Shown: positions 20,182-30,082 of the stretch, piece by piece | Numbering within the stretch: position 1 is the first letter of the stretch | Layout: each line of letters starts with the position of its first letter | Source of the DNA: Dyella lutea | Lineage (GTDB): Bacteria > Pseudomonadota > Gammaproteobacteria > Xanthomonadales > Rhodanobacteraceae | Length of the DNA: 64,000 nt | Assembly: GCF_024158035.1 (NCBI RefSeq) | Contig: NZ_JAMZEK010000001.1 | Span: 530,001-594,000 of the forward strand | Direction: 5' to 3' | Notes under the pieces: generated by a model | Database searches by the model: none | The model's input: only the letters and a program-made list of their open reading frames with translations | What the model was told of the DNA's origin: nothing | Made by a program: the position numbers and the translations under genes

Positions 20182-22818
20182 TCAGCGCGACAGCACGCTG
20201 GCCACGATCTCCGAAAGATTGCGCGAAAGCCCCGGCCGCCCGGCCAGGTCGGACAGGGCTTGACGGGCCATGTCGCGCCGCACCGGTTCGAGCCGTTGCC
20301 AGCCGTTGAATGCGGTCGCCAGGCGGGCGGCGATCTGCGGATTGAGTGAGTCCAGCGTCGCCAGCCGCTCGGCCAGCAGCCGGTAGCCGGCGCCATCGGC
20401 GCGGTGGAAGCCGCTCGGGTTGCCGCTGGCGAACGTGCCAAGCAGCGCGCGGGCGCGGTTGGGATTCTTCAGCGTGAAGGCCGGATCCCGTTCCAGCGTC
20501 TGCACGCGGCCGAGTGCGGGTTCTCCGGGGATCTGCGCCTGTACGGCAAACCACTTGTCCATCGCCAGCGGATTGTCCGCGTGGCGTCGGCGGAAATCGG
20601 CCAGGGCGTCGCTTGCTTCCGCGGCACCGCCACGGACGAGTATTCCCAGTGCCGCAAGTCGATCGGTCATGCCCCTGGCCGAGCGGTACTGCGCGTCGGC
20701 CAGGGCGTGGGCCGTGTCGACGGAGACCAGGGCCAGCAACTCCAGCACGCGTCGCTGCAGCCGGCGACGGGCCTTGCCTGCGGCGTCCAGCACGAGCGGG
20801 CCGGAGGCGCACAGTTCGCGGTAGCGCCGTTCCAGCGCCTCGGCCCCGATCGCCCCACCGAGACGGCTTTGCATGGTCTGGCGAAGTTCGTGGATCCGTG
20901 CCGGATCCACCGCCTCCTGCCGTTCGGCCAGCTCGATCTCGCCCGGCGGGGTCAGCAGGTCGGCAAGCAGTGCGGCGTCGAGGCCGGGCTCGCCGAACAG
21001 CCGCTTCAAGGCGCCGCTCCAGGCGTCCAGAGCTTCCGCGCCCCCCGTGCGGCAATCATCGAATGCACGCGCGGCAAGCTGCTGGCCGGCCTCCCAGCGA
21101 TTGAATCCATCCGGGTCGTGGGTGAGCAGCAGTGCCAGCTCGGCGGGTGCGTAGTCGCATTCGAGCAGCACCGGTGCGGAGAAACCGCGCAGCAGCGACG
21201 GCACCGGTGCGTGCGGCACCTGTTCGAAGGTGAAGCTCCGTTCGGACGCGTCGAGCACCATCACGGCCTCGGTGCCGCGCGCTTCACCGTCCAGGTGCAG
21301 CGGCAGCATGTTGCCGTCGCGATCGAACAGGGCGAGCTTCACCGGGATCGGCACGGCATGCTTGTCCGGTTGCGATGCGGACGGTGGCGTGTACTGCGAC
21401 AGGGTGAGCATGTAGCGCTGCGTCCCCTCGTCGTAGCGGCCGCGAGCGCGCAGCCGCGGCGTGCCGGACTGGCCGTACCAGGCCAGGTAGGGCATCAGGT
21501 CGATGCCGTTCGCCGTGCCCAGCGCGCCGAGGAAATCCTCCAGCGTCGCCGCGCGGCCATCGTTGTCCGCGAAGTAGCGATCCATGCCGCGACGGAAGCC
21601 CTCGGTACCCAGCCGGCCGGCGAGCATGCGCACCAGCTCGGCGCCCTTCTCGTAGACGGTAGCGGTGTAGAAATTGTTGATCTCGCGATACTCGGCGGGG
21701 CGCACCGGATGCGCCAGCGGGCCGGCGTCCTCGGGGAACTGCGCGCGGCGCAGCAGCGCCACGTCCTCGATGCGCTTGAGCGCGGTCGAGTTCATGTCGG
21801 CGGAGAACTGCTGCTCGCGGAACACCGTGAGGCCTTCCTTCAGCGACAGCTGGAACCAGTCGCGACAGGTGACGCGGTTGCCGCTCCAGTTGTGGAAGTA
21901 CTCGTGGGCGACCACCGCCTCCACCGCCTTGTACTCGTCGTCGGTGGTGGTGTCCGGATCGGCCAGCAGGTACTTCGCGTTGAAGATGTTCAGGCCCTTG
22001 TTCTCCATCGCGCCCATGTTGAAGTCATGGGTGGCGACGACGTGGAACACGTCCAGGTCGTAGCTGCGGCCGTAGGCCTGCTCATCCCAGCGCATCGAGC
22101 GCTCCAGCGCGTCCATCGCGTAGTGGCAGCTGTCGATCGCGTTGGCTTCCGACCAGATCACCAGTTTCACCGCGCGGCCCTCGGCGGTCACGTAGTCGCG
22201 CTCGATCTTCTCCAGCCGCCCGGCGACCAGCGCGAACAGGTAGCTGGGCTTGGGGTGCGGATCGACGAAGCGCGCCCAGTGGCGACCGTCCGGCAGCTCG
22301 CCGGCGCCGTCGGGATTGCCGCCGGCCAGCAGCACCGGGAAGCGCGCCTTGTCCGCGCGCAGTGTCACCGTGTAACGGGCCAGCACGTCGGGGCGGTCGG
22401 GGAAGAAGGTGATGTGACGGAAGCCCTCGGCCTCGCACTGGGTCAGCAGGAAGCCGGCCTCGCGGCTGCCGGACAGGTACAGGCCCTCCAGCGCGGTATT
22501 GGCGGCCGGCTGCACGCGCACGCGGGTGGTCAGCACGCTGCCGTCGCGCATGCCGCTCACCTCAAGCACGTGGTCGGTGTGGCGCCACCGGCTCGCATCC
22601 AGTGGCGCGCCGTCCGCCGCGATCGACAGCAGCTCCAGTCCCTCGCCATCCAGCCGCAGCGGCGCATCGACGTCGCTGTGCACGGTGAGGTGGGCGGTGA
22701 CTTCGCTGCTGTCGATGCCGAGGTCGAACTCCAGGGCGACGTCGCTCACCCGCCAGGCGGGCGGGGTGTAGTCGGCCAGGCGAATCGGCGCGGTGGAGGT
22801 TTCGGGACGTGCGGACAT
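20182..22818 (-). CDS. pepN: Aminopeptidase N (M1 family)
   Basis: An 878-residue cytoplasmic zinc aminopeptidase. The exopeptidase motif GAMENKGLNIFN and the zinc site HEYFHNWSGNRVT with its downstream Glu (LKEGLTVFREQQFS) are intact. The C-terminal half is the helical DUF3458-type domain of E. coli-like PepN, and total length is close to E. coli (870). It removes N-terminal residues from peptides in the last steps of protein turnover. It is divergent from the epimerase gene with only 35 bp between starts. Confidence 0.97.
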   Translation of the reverse strand: MSARPETSTAPIRLADYTPPAWRVSDVALEFDLGIDSSEVTAHLTVHSDVDAPLRLDGEGLELLSIAADGAPLDASRWRHTDHVLEVSGMRDGSVLTTRVRVQPAANTALEGLYLSGSREAGFLLTQCEAEGFRHITFFPDRPDVLARYTVTLRADKARFPVLLAGGNPDGAGELPDGRHWARFVDPHPKPSYLFALVAGRLEKIERDYVTAEGRAVKLVIWSEANAIDSCHYAMDALERSMRWDEQAYGRSYDLDVFHVVATHDFNMGAMENKGLNIFNAKYLLADPDTTTDDEYKAVEAVVAHEYFHNWSGNRVTCRDWFQLSLKEGLTVFREQQFSADMNSTALKRIEDVALLRRAQFPEDAGPLAHPVRPAEYREINNFYTATVYEKGAELVRMLAGRLGTEGFRRGMDRYFADNDGRAATLEDFLGALGTANGIDLMPYLAWYGQSGTPRLRARGRYDEGTQRYMLTLSQYTPPSASQPDKHAVPIPVKLALFDRDGNMLPLHLDGEARGTEAVMVLDASERSFTFEQVPHAPVPSLLRGFSAPVLLECDYAPAELALLLTHDPDGFNRWEAGQQLAARAFDDCRTGGAEALDAWSGALKRLFGEPGLDAALLADLLTPPGEIELAERQEAVDPARIHELRQTMQSRLGGAIGAEALERRYRELCASGPLVLDAAGKARRRLQRRVLELLALVSVDTAHALADAQYRSARGMTDRLAALGILVRGGAAEASDALADFRRRHADNPLAMDKWFAVQAQIPGEPALGRVQTLERDPAFTLKNPNRARALLGTFASGNPSGFHRADGAGYRLLAERLATLDSLNPQIAARLATAFNGWQRLEPVRRDMARQALSDLAGRPGLSRNLSEIVASVLSR

Positions 22819-22853
22819 GGCGGTGAGACTGTCTGGGGACCGGTCAGGCTAAC

Positions 22854-23882
22854 ATGGCGGACCACTTCCACCGGTTCAAGGCAATGCGCTTCGAAGCCCG
22901 TTCCGACGCCCTGGGCGCATACCCTCTTGCGGCGCTGAGCGACACGTCCCGCGGCCGCATCGTACGGATCGCCCACCACGGCGCCACCGTGCTGTCGATG
23001 CAGGTCACGCATGCCGGCCGGGTCGTCGATGTGGCAGACGGCTACCGCGACGAGGCCGAACTGGCCGCCCGCCCCAGCTCGCGCTTCGCGATCATGGCGC
23101 CGTTCGCCAATCGCATCGCCGACGCACGCTATCGTTTCGACGGGGTCGAGCATGACCTGCAGCCCGGGGTGCCCGAGGGCGAGCGCGCCGCCCGCCATGG
23201 TTTCGTGCGCGGTACCGACTTCGAGCTGGCGCGGCTGCACGCCGACGAGCACAGGGCCGAGGCGCGCTTCACCACGCGGATAGCCGCGGACGCCTACCCG
23301 GGCTACCCGTTTGCGATCGGGCTGGCGATCCACTACCGGCTCGACGAGTGCGGACTGACGCTGGAGGCGACGATGCGCAACGAGGGCGAACGGCCGGCCC
23401 CCTGCTTCTTCGGCTGGCATCCGTATTTCCGTCTCGGCGACACCCCGCTGGACACCTGGGAACTGCAGATTCCCGCAGCCATCACGGTGCTGACCGATAA
23501 GCGCTACATCCCGCTTGCCGGCGCTGCGGCCAGGCAGGCGCTCGACGACTGGCCGGCACTGGACTTCCGCGCGATGCGCCCGGTCGGACCGCTGAAGCTC
23601 GACAACGCCTACGTCGACCTGGCCGCCGATGCCGACGGGCGGGTCCGCAGCCACCTGCGCGATCCGGCCAGCGGGCTCGGACTGGCGCTGTGGCAGGAGC
23701 GTGGCGTGACGCTCGCCTTCAGCGCCGATACGGTCAGCCGCGACGTCCGTCGCTCGCTGGCGGTGGAGCCGATGGAAAGCTGGGCCGACGCCTTCAATCG
23801 CCCCGACTGTGCGGCGGCGATCCGCCTTGAGCCGGGGGCGGAGCGCAGCTTCCGCTGCGGCGTGGAGTTCACAACCGCATGA
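22854..23882 (+). CDS. Aldose 1-epimerase family protein
   Basis: A 342-residue galactose mutarotase-like protein. It has the conserved Asn-Arg of the active site (APFANRIADARYRFDG), the catalytic His in RHGFVR, a second His in GWHPYFRL, and a late Glu (AVEPMESWADAFN). The family interconverts alpha and beta anomers of sugars in the cytoplasm. The exact sugar is not determinable. Its stop overlaps the start of the following PLP enzyme by ATGA, so the two are co-expressed, although no common pathway is evident. Confidence 0.85.
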   Translation: MADHFHRFKAMRFEARSDALGAYPLAALSDTSRGRIVRIAHHGATVLSMQVTHAGRVVDVADGYRDEAELAARPSSRFAIMAPFANRIADARYRFDGVEHDLQPGVPEGERAARHGFVRGTDFELARLHADEHRAEARFTTRIAADAYPGYPFAIGLAIHYRLDECGLTLEATMRNEGERPAPCFFGWHPYFRLGDTPLDTWELQIPAAITVLTDKRYIPLAGAAARQALDDWPALDFRAMRPVGPLKLDNAYVDLAADADGRVRSHLRDPASGLGLALWQERGVTLAFSADTVSRDVRRSLAVEPMESWADAFNRPDCAAAIRLEPGAERSFRCGVEFTTA

Positions 23883-24832
23883 ACCACGACAGCCTGCCGG
23901 GTTTCGACCGGATCCGCGACGCCGCTGCGCGTATCGCGCCATACGCGGTGGTGACGCCGGTGCTGCGCAGCGATGCGCTCGACGCGCTGGCCGGTGCCGA
24001 GTTGCACTTCAAGTGCGAGAACTTCCAGCGCGGCGGCGCGTTCAAGTTTCGCGGCGCCTGCAATGCGGTGTGGTCGCTCACCGACGAGGAAGCGCGCGGA
24101 GGCGTGGTCACCCACTCCTCCGGCAACCACGGCACGGCCCTGGCGCTGGCGGCAGCCACGCGCGGCATCCCTGCGCACGTGGTGGTGCCGGAGGGCGCGG
24201 TGCAGGCCAAGCTGGCGCTGATCGAACGTGCCGGCGCGCTGCTGCATCGCTGCGCGCCGAACCAGGCCGCCCGCGAGACCACGGCGGCCGAGGTGCAGCG
24301 GCGCACCGGTGCGCAACTGGTGCATCCGTACGCCGACGACCGGGTGATGGCCGGACAGGGCACGGTCGCGCTGGAACTGCTGGCGCAGGTGCCGGCGCTG
24401 GATGCGCTGATCACCCCAGTCGGCGGCGGCGGGCTCGCTTCCGGCGTGGCGATTGCCGCGCACGCGCTGCGCCCGGGCCTGCCGCTGTACGGCGCGGAGC
24501 CGGCGGGAGCCGATGACGCGGCGCGCTCGCTGGCCGCCGGCGAACGGATCGAGAGTGTGCTCCCCGACACCGTGTGCGACGGCCTGCGTGCCCTGGTCGG
24601 ACGGGCGAATCTTGCCGCCCTGCGCGATCACGCGGTCGAGGTGGTCACGGTCAGCGATGAGGAGAGCATCGCCGCCATGCGGCTGCTGTGGCGCGAGTTG
24701 CGCATCGTGGTGGAGGTCTCCAGTGCCACCGTGCTGGCCGCGGTGCTCAAGGCACGCGATCGATTTTCCGGCCGGCAGCTCGGCCTGGTGCTGACCGGCG
24801 GCAACGTCGACCTGGACGCGTTGCCCTGGTGA
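23879..24832 (+). CDS. PLP-dependent serine/threonine dehydratase family enzyme
   Basis: A 317-residue fold-type II PLP enzyme. The PLP lysine lies in GGAFKFRGA, the cofactor-phosphate loop is GGGGLASG, and the substrate loop is SSGNHGTALA. It lacks the C-terminal regulatory domains of biosynthetic IlvA (which is encoded separately in this window). It is therefore a catabolic threonine dehydratase, serine racemase or threo-3-hydroxyaspartate ammonia-lyase type; sequence alone does not separate these. It is coupled to the epimerase by a 4-bp overlap and converges with the sterol-desaturase-like gene. Confidence 0.85.
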   Translation: MNHDSLPGFDRIRDAAARIAPYAVVTPVLRSDALDALAGAELHFKCENFQRGGAFKFRGACNAVWSLTDEEARGGVVTHSSGNHGTALALAAATRGIPAHVVVPEGAVQAKLALIERAGALLHRCAPNQAARETTAAEVQRRTGAQLVHPYADDRVMAGQGTVALELLAQVPALDALITPVGGGGLASGVAIAAHALRPGLPLYGAEPAGADDAARSLAAGERIESVLPDTVCDGLRALVGRANLAALRDHAVEVVTVSDEESIAAMRLLWRELRIVVEVSSATVLAAVLKARDRFSGRQLGLVLTGGNVDLDALPW

Positions 24833-24838
24833 GGCCGC

Positions 24839-25933
24839 TCAGTCGGCGGTGACCGCCTCCGGGACGACCGGGGCAGGGCCGTCGCTGTCAGGTGCGGGAG
24901 CGTGCGCGGCATGGTCCACCCGCACCGGCCGGTAGCCCGGTCCGAACGACACCTCGCCCGGCTTCCAGCCGTCCAGCGTGCGCACCGCACCCCAGAAGCG
25001 CTTGAACGCCGCCCAGTGCAGGCCGACCAGGCCGTGCTCGTTGTCCCCATCGACCACCGGGTCGCCGACGCCGGTGGGTCGGATCGGCTCGCCGTACAGC
25101 GCGGTGCCGAACAGCACGTCCCAGATCGAGAACACCTGGCCGTAATTGCAGTTGTGCAGGTTCGGCCGGGTCGGGTCCACCCGCATGTGATGCAGGCGGT
25201 GGAACGTGGGGTCGACGAACAGCCGTCCAAACACCGGGCCGAAGTTCAGCCGGGTGTTGGTGTGCGAGAAGTTCTGCACCAGTTCGCCCAGCAGCATCAG
25301 CCAGGCGAAGTCGGTCGGCGCCACGCCGATCGCCAGGCCGACCACGGCGAGGATCATCGACTGGATGAAGCCGTCCACCAGGCTGCCGCGGTCGTTGGTC
25401 CAGCAGCTCATCTGCCGCGTGCTGTGGTGCATCGAGTGCAGCGCCCACCACCACGGCAGCGCGTGCTGCACGCGGTGCATGGTGTAGTACACCAGGTCGT
25501 AGATCACGTAGTAGACGAGGAACAGCGCCAGCGGATGGTGGTCCAGCGCGGGAAACCAGTGGGTGATGCCGAGGATCGAGTCGCGGCTGGAGGTGTCCGG
25601 GCCGCTCGATACGCCGCCGAAATAATTGGCGATCGGCGTCAGCACCAGGTAGGAGAACAGCGGGAAGATCCCGATCAGCATCCACAGCGTGTACTGGAAG
25701 TCGACCCGGGTCAGCTTGCGGTCGCTCCAGCGTTCGGCCGGCCAGAAGGTCTCCAGCGGGCGGAACAGGCAGGCGATGATCGCCACCTGCACCACCGCGA
25801 TCAGCAGCGATTCGGCGATCTCGCGCGGGTCGCCGGCCAGCTTGTCGATGTGCAGCGACTGCAGCAGCGGCAGCACGCCGTGCTGCGAGAAGGCGTCGAC
25901 CAGGGCTGACCAGGCGTGGGCGGGAGAGAACAT
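24839..25933 (-). CDS. Sterol desaturase/fatty acid hydroxylase superfamily membrane protein
   Basis: A 364-residue integral membrane di-iron protein. Several hydrophobic segments surround the histidine clusters HRVQH, HSMHH and FHRLHH, the metal-binding boxes of the superfamily. Such enzymes hydroxylate or desaturate lipids using O2. The substrate (hopanoid, carotenoid, ornithine lipid or fatty acid) is not shown by context. The C-terminal ~80 residues are soluble and Pro-rich. It is divergent from tag. Confidence 0.88.
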   Translation of the reverse strand: MFSPAHAWSALVDAFSQHGVLPLLQSLHIDKLAGDPREIAESLLIAVVQVAIIACLFRPLETFWPAERWSDRKLTRVDFQYTLWMLIGIFPLFSYLVLTPIANYFGGVSSGPDTSSRDSILGITHWFPALDHHPLALFLVYYVIYDLVYYTMHRVQHALPWWWALHSMHHSTRQMSCWTNDRGSLVDGFIQSMILAVVGLAIGVAPTDFAWLMLLGELVQNFSHTNTRLNFGPVFGRLFVDPTFHRLHHMRVDPTRPNLHNCNYGQVFSIWDVLFGTALYGEPIRPTGVGDPVVDGDNEHGLVGLHWAAFKRFWGAVRTLDGWKPGEVSFGPGYRPVRVDHAAHAPAPDSDGPAPVVPEAVTAD

Positions 25934-26037
25934 CGAGCGTGGCTCCGGCAGGAGACTCCGTAGCCTGCCACGAAAGTCTTTCCCATGGGTTTCGGCCGAG
26001 GCGCTACAGTGCTCGCCGATTCCTTGCGGAGCAAGCC

Positions 26038-26601
26038 ATGCAACGTTGTCCGTGGGCCGGTGACGATCCCCTGATGTGCGAGTACCACGACCACGAGTGG
26101 GGCACGCCCCTGCACGATGACCGCGCGCTGTTCGAGTTCCTCTGCCTGGAGGGCGCGCAGGCCGGCTTGTCGTGGCGCACGGTGCTGGCCAAGCGCGAAC
26201 GCTACCGCGAGGTGCTCCACGACTTCGAGATCGAGCGTGCGGCCGCGATGACCGACCGCCAGCTCGAAAAGCTGCTGGCCGATCCCGGCATCATCCGCAA
26301 CCGGTTGAAGGTGTCGTCGGTGCGCGACAACGCGAAGGCGGCGCTGGCGGCAATCGACGAGCACGGCAGCCTGGATGCGTATTTCTGGTCATTCGTCGAC
26401 GGTCGGCCGATCCGCAATGCCTGGCGCAGCCCGGCGGAAGTCCCGCCCACCACGCCGCTGTCCGACCGCATGAGCAAGGCGTTGAAGAAGCGCGGCTTTC
26501 GCTTCGTCGGCAGCACCATCTGCTACGCCTTCATGCAGGCGACCGGCATGGTCGACGATCACCTGGTCGGCTGCTTTCGGCACGGCGTGGACGCACGCTA
26601 G
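26038..26601 (+). CDS. tag: DNA-3-methyladenine glycosylase I
   Basis: A 187-residue protein, the same length as E. coli Tag. The zinc ligands of the family fall at the same positions: Cys4, His17, His175 and Cys179. The N-terminal RCPWAG and the EYHDHEWG motif are typical. It excises 3-methyladenine from alkylated DNA as the first step of base-excision repair. The ATG at 26038 is chosen so that the zinc ligands align. Its stop codon overlaps that of the convergent trehalase gene. Confidence 0.96.
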   Translation: MQRCPWAGDDPLMCEYHDHEWGTPLHDDRALFEFLCLEGAQAGLSWRTVLAKRERYREVLHDFEIERAAAMTDRQLEKLLADPGIIRNRLKVSSVRDNAKAALAAIDEHGSLDAYFWSFVDGRPIRNAWRSPAEVPPTTPLSDRMSKALKKRGFRFVGSTICYAFMQATGMVDDHLVGCFRHGVDAR

Positions 26602-28202
26602 TCGCGCGTTCCTGCGCGCGCCCGGTGCGCCGGGTGGGCGTGGTCTTCGTGCAGCAGTCGCCGGCTCACGCCGTTGGTCCAGCCGAAGCCGTCCTGCAGC
26701 GGATACTCGCCGCCGCCACCGCCGTGGGCGCCATCGGGCTCGTGCACCAGCACGTACTTTTCCACCAGCTTGCACTCGCGCTGGTAGAGGCTGCCGACGG
26801 TGTGCAGCCAGCGCGACGCGATCTCGCGGGCGAGCCCCTCCTCGCCGTTCCGGGCGAAGCCGTGGATCGCCAGCCATTGAAGCGGCGCCCAGCCGTTGGG
26901 GCGGTCCCACTGCTGGCCGCTCTCATCCTCGCTGGTGGCCACGCCGCCCTGCACCAGCAGGCGGTCGCGCACCGTCGCGGCGACCGCGGCAGCCTGCGCC
27001 GGCGCGGCGGCGCCGACGAACAGCGGGGTGGTGGTCGCAGCGGTCAGCCGCGTGCTCGCCCGGCCGTGCCGCCAGTCGTAGTCGACGTAGTGCTGCCGCT
27101 GCGCATCCCACAGCCACCGGTCCATCGCCGCCTGCCGCTCGCGGGCGCGTGCCGCGAAATCGGCCGCAACATCGGATCGACCGCCGAGCGCCGACAGTCG
27201 GGCGATCTTGCTTTCCAGCTTGTACAGCAGGCTGTTGAGATCCACCGGCAGTATGGCCGTGGTGCGGATGCTGGACAGCGTATCGGTGCGGTCGCACCAG
27301 CGCGCGCTGAAGTCCCATCCGGAGGCCGCCGCTGCACGCAGGTCGCGATAGACCTCGGTCGCCGGGCGACCGCTCTGCGCAGCGGTGGCCTCGTCCTCGC
27401 GGAACGATTCCTCGCGCGGCGTATCGCGATCGTCCCAGTAGCGGTTGAGCAGGCTGCCGTCCTCCAGTCGCACGCAGTGCCGATGGGCCTCGCCGGGCCG
27501 CAGCGCGTCCGCACCGTCCATCCACCAGTCATGCTCGCGCCGCAGGTGCGGCAGGTAGCGCAAGGCCTGGCACAGTCGGTGTCGCTCGAACAGGCCGATC
27601 ATCAGCGCGAATACCGGGGGCTGCGAACGGCTGAGGTAGTAGCTGCGGTTGCCGTTGGGCACGTGGCCGTAGTGCTCGATCAGCCAGGCGAAGTTGTCCG
27701 CCATCGTGCTCAGCAGGTCATGCCGGCCGCTCTCGGCCAGGCCAAGCATGGTGAAGTACGAATCCCAGTAGTACAGCTCGCGGAAGCGCCCGCCCGGCAC
27801 GACGTAGGCCTGCGGAAGCGGCAGCAGCGATCCGTTGGCCGGATGCTCGCGCGGCTCGCGGGTGAGCACCGGCCAGAGGCCGTCGATATGCTGTTTCAGC
27901 GACTGGCCGGGATCGGATACATAATGGTTCTGCGGCGTCCTTTCCTCGTGGAAATGCGCGTGCACGAAGGCTGCCAGCTCGAAGCCCGGTTGCCCGTGCT
28001 CGGCGCGATAGGTTTCCAGGATGCGCTTGGGCGACTGCCGTGGCACGCAATCGACGAAGCTCTTGCTGTCCTCGAACACGCGCCCGCGCTGCACCGCGAC
28101 GAACAGTTCCTGGTAGCGGTCGGCCGGGCTCAGCGTGTCGGCCACCGGCACGTGGGCGACGCGTTCGGTAGTGTCGCGCGGCAAGGCTCCGTCGGGACTC
28201 AT
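26598..28202 (-). CDS. treF: Trehalase (GH37), cytoplasmic type
   Basis: A 534-residue family 37 glycoside hydrolase. Both trehalase signatures are present: PGGRFRELYYWDSYF near residue 135, and QWDRPNGWAP together with the Gly-rich GGGGGEY near the C-terminus. No signal peptide is visible, so it should act on intracellular trehalose (TreF-like), giving two glucoses. The start at 28202 overlaps the stop of the upstream dehydrogenase (ATGA); a second ATG 18 nt earlier is possible. The pairing with a glucose dehydrogenase suggests a trehalose to gluconate route. Confidence 0.93.
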   Translation of the reverse strand: MSPDGALPRDTTERVAHVPVADTLSPADRYQELFVAVQRGRVFEDSKSFVDCVPRQSPKRILETYRAEHGQPGFELAAFVHAHFHEERTPQNHYVSDPGQSLKQHIDGLWPVLTREPREHPANGSLLPLPQAYVVPGGRFRELYYWDSYFTMLGLAESGRHDLLSTMADNFAWLIEHYGHVPNGNRSYYLSRSQPPVFALMIGLFERHRLCQALRYLPHLRREHDWWMDGADALRPGEAHRHCVRLEDGSLLNRYWDDRDTPREESFREDEATAAQSGRPATEVYRDLRAAAASGWDFSARWCDRTDTLSSIRTTAILPVDLNSLLYKLESKIARLSALGGRSDVAADFAARARERQAAMDRWLWDAQRQHYVDYDWRHGRASTRLTAATTTPLFVGAAAPAQAAAVAATVRDRLLVQGGVATSEDESGQQWDRPNGWAPLQWLAIHGFARNGEEGLAREIASRWLHTVGSLYQRECKLVEKYVLVHEPDGAHGGGGGEYPLQDGFGWTNGVSRRLLHEDHAHPAHRARAGTRD

Positions 28203-28966
28203 TGCTCGCGGTAATTCCACAGCAGGCCGCCGTCGACGAACAGCGTGGTACCGGTGACGTAGGCGGCCTCGTCGCTGGCCAGGAACAGCGCAGCGTTGGC
28301 CACGTCTTCCGGGCGGCCGAGGCGGCGCAGCGGGATATTCCCGAGCAGCGCGTCGAGCTCCTTGCGGTTCGACAGCAGCGCGGCGTTGATCGGCGTCTGC
28401 ACCGCGCCCGGCGCGATGTTGTTGACGCGGATGCCCAGCGGCGCCAGCTCGATCGCCAGGTTGCGCATCAGCATCTTCACCGCGCCCTTGCTTGCCGAGT
28501 AGCTGGCGAAATGCGGGAAAGGCAGCTCCTCGTGCACCGAGCTGATGTTCACCACCGCACCGTCGCCGCCGCGCTCTTGCACGTGCCGGGCGAACGCCTG
28601 GGTCGCGAAGAACGTCCCTCGGAGGTTCACCCCGAGCACGGCATCGAAGTCCGCTTCCGTCACGGCGAGAAAATCGGCCCGCTTCTCGATGCCGGCGTTG
28701 TTCACCAGCACGTCGAGGCGGCCCATTGCGACCACCGCCTGCTCGATGACGCGGGCATCCGCCGGCACGTCACCGATGTCGCCGGCGATCACGCAGCCGT
28801 CGCTGCCGGCCTGGCGGACCTGCGCGAGCGTCTCCTCGGCCGCGGCGTTGTCGCTGCGGTCCTCGACCACCACACGTGCACCCTCCTCGGCCAGCCGTAC
28901 CGCGATGGCCCGGCCAATGCCCTGGCCGCTGCCGGTGACCAGCGCCACCTTGCCCTGCAATCGCAT
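28199..28966 (-). CDS. Short-chain dehydrogenase, glucose 1-dehydrogenase type
   Basis: A 255-residue classical SDR. It has the cofactor loop TGSGQGIG, NNAG, the catalytic Ser in SSVHEELP, and YxxxK in YSASKGAVK. The segments IRVNNIAPGAVQTPINA and ASYVTGTTLFVDGG-like end (EAAYVTGTTLFVDGG) are close to Bacillus-type glucose 1-dehydrogenases. It would oxidise the glucose released by the coupled trehalase. The ATG at 28966 begins the Rossmann fold; the open frame above is not conserved. Exact substrate is inferred. Confidence 0.85.
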   Translation of the reverse strand: MRLQGKVALVTGSGQGIGRAIAVRLAEEGARVVVEDRSDNAAAEETLAQVRQAGSDGCVIAGDIGDVPADARVIEQAVVAMGRLDVLVNNAGIEKRADFLAVTEADFDAVLGVNLRGTFFATQAFARHVQERGGDGAVVNISSVHEELPFPHFASYSASKGAVKMLMRNLAIELAPLGIRVNNIAPGAVQTPINAALLSNRKELDALLGNIPLRRLGRPEDVANAALFLASDEAAYVTGTTLFVDGGLLWNYREQ

Positions 28967-29190
28967 GTCCGCTCCTCTTTCGATGACCGGTGTTCGACCT
29001 TGGCAGGCCACCCGTGAAGGAGGTGGCAGCGAAGTGTCAGTAGCGCCGCACGACGCGGCGGAAGAGCTTGCGACATCGCACACCCCAATGTGCCGGACAC
29101 GACTGCTGCCATCGGACGTCAGCAGCCTGCGGGCGAGGGCATGGGCGTGGCTCCCACAACCTGACACCATGCGCCTCCCAGCCCCGCGCG

Positions 29191-30081
29191 ATGCCCCACA
29201 TGTCCGAGCCCTCCCGTCAGACGCCGCTATGGGTGGCGATCGCCGCGCTGCTGGTGGCGATGAGCTCCTACCAGTGCGGCGCGGCGATTGCCGAGCGCCT
29301 GTTCCCCGCGGTCGGCGCGCAGGGCGCCACCGCGTTCCGGCTGGGCCTGGCCGGAACGATGCTGCTGCTGTGGCGGCGGCCGTGGCGACGCTGGCGACGG
29401 GGGGCCAATTGGCGCCTGCTGTGGGGCTACGGTCTGGCGATGGGCGCGATGAACCTGGTGTTCTACCTGGCCCTGCGCACGATCCCGCTGGGCATCGCTG
29501 TGGCGCTGGAATTCACCGGTCCGCTGGCGATCGCGCTGTTCGGCTCGCGCCGTGCCCTGGACGTGGCCTGGGTGGGGCTGGTGATCCTGGGCCTGGCGCT
29601 GCTGCTGCCCCTGCACCGGCACGAGCATGCGCTCGACCCGGTGGGCGTCGGCTACGCGCTGGCGGCTGGGCTGGGCTGGGCGTTGTACATCCTGTTCGGG
29701 CAGAAGGCCGGTGCCGCCTACGGCCACGATGCGGTGACCTGGGGTATCGCAATCGGTGCTCTGCTCGCCGTGCCGGCGGGTGCGGCGCATGCTGGCACGG
29801 CCCTGCTGACACCGTCGCTGCTGCCGTTCGGGCTGGGCGTGGCGGTGCTCAGCTCGGTGCTGCCGTATTCGCTGGAGATGGTCGCGCTGACCCGACTGCC
29901 GGCGCGCCATTTCAGCGTGCTGCTGAGCCTGGAGCCGGTGATCGCCTCGCTGGCCGGGGCGGCGTTTCTCGGCGAGCAGCTCGGGCCCCTGCAGTGGCTG
30001 GCGGTGGCGGCGATCGTGGTCGCCTCGGCCGGCACGGCCTACACGGCGCGCGCGCCGGTGGTCGAGCCGCTGCCGAACTGA
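29191..30081 (+). CDS. EamA/RhtA-type inner-membrane exporter
   Basis: A protein of about 296 residues with ten predicted membrane helices in two EamA repeats, similar in size and pattern to the threonine/homoserine exporter RhtA (for example TIPLGIAVALEFTGPLAIAL and VLSSVLPYSLEMVALTRL). It probably exports an amino acid or related metabolite. Two ATG codons (29191 and 29200) are equally plausible starts, neither with a good ribosome-binding site. It converges with bioC, one base apart. Confidence 0.85.
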   Translation: MPHMSEPSRQTPLWVAIAALLVAMSSYQCGAAIAERLFPAVGAQGATAFRLGLAGTMLLLWRRPWRRWRRGANWRLLWGYGLAMGAMNLVFYLALRTIPLGIAVALEFTGPLAIALFGSRRALDVAWVGLVILGLALLLPLHRHEHALDPVGVGYALAAGLGWALYILFGQKAGAAYGHDAVTWGIAIGALLAVPAGAAHAGTALLTPSLLPFGLGVAVLSSVLPYSLEMVALTRLPARHFSVLLSLEPVIASLAGAAFLGEQLGPLQWLAVAAIVVASAGTAYTARAPVVEPLPN

Positions 30082-30082
30082 C

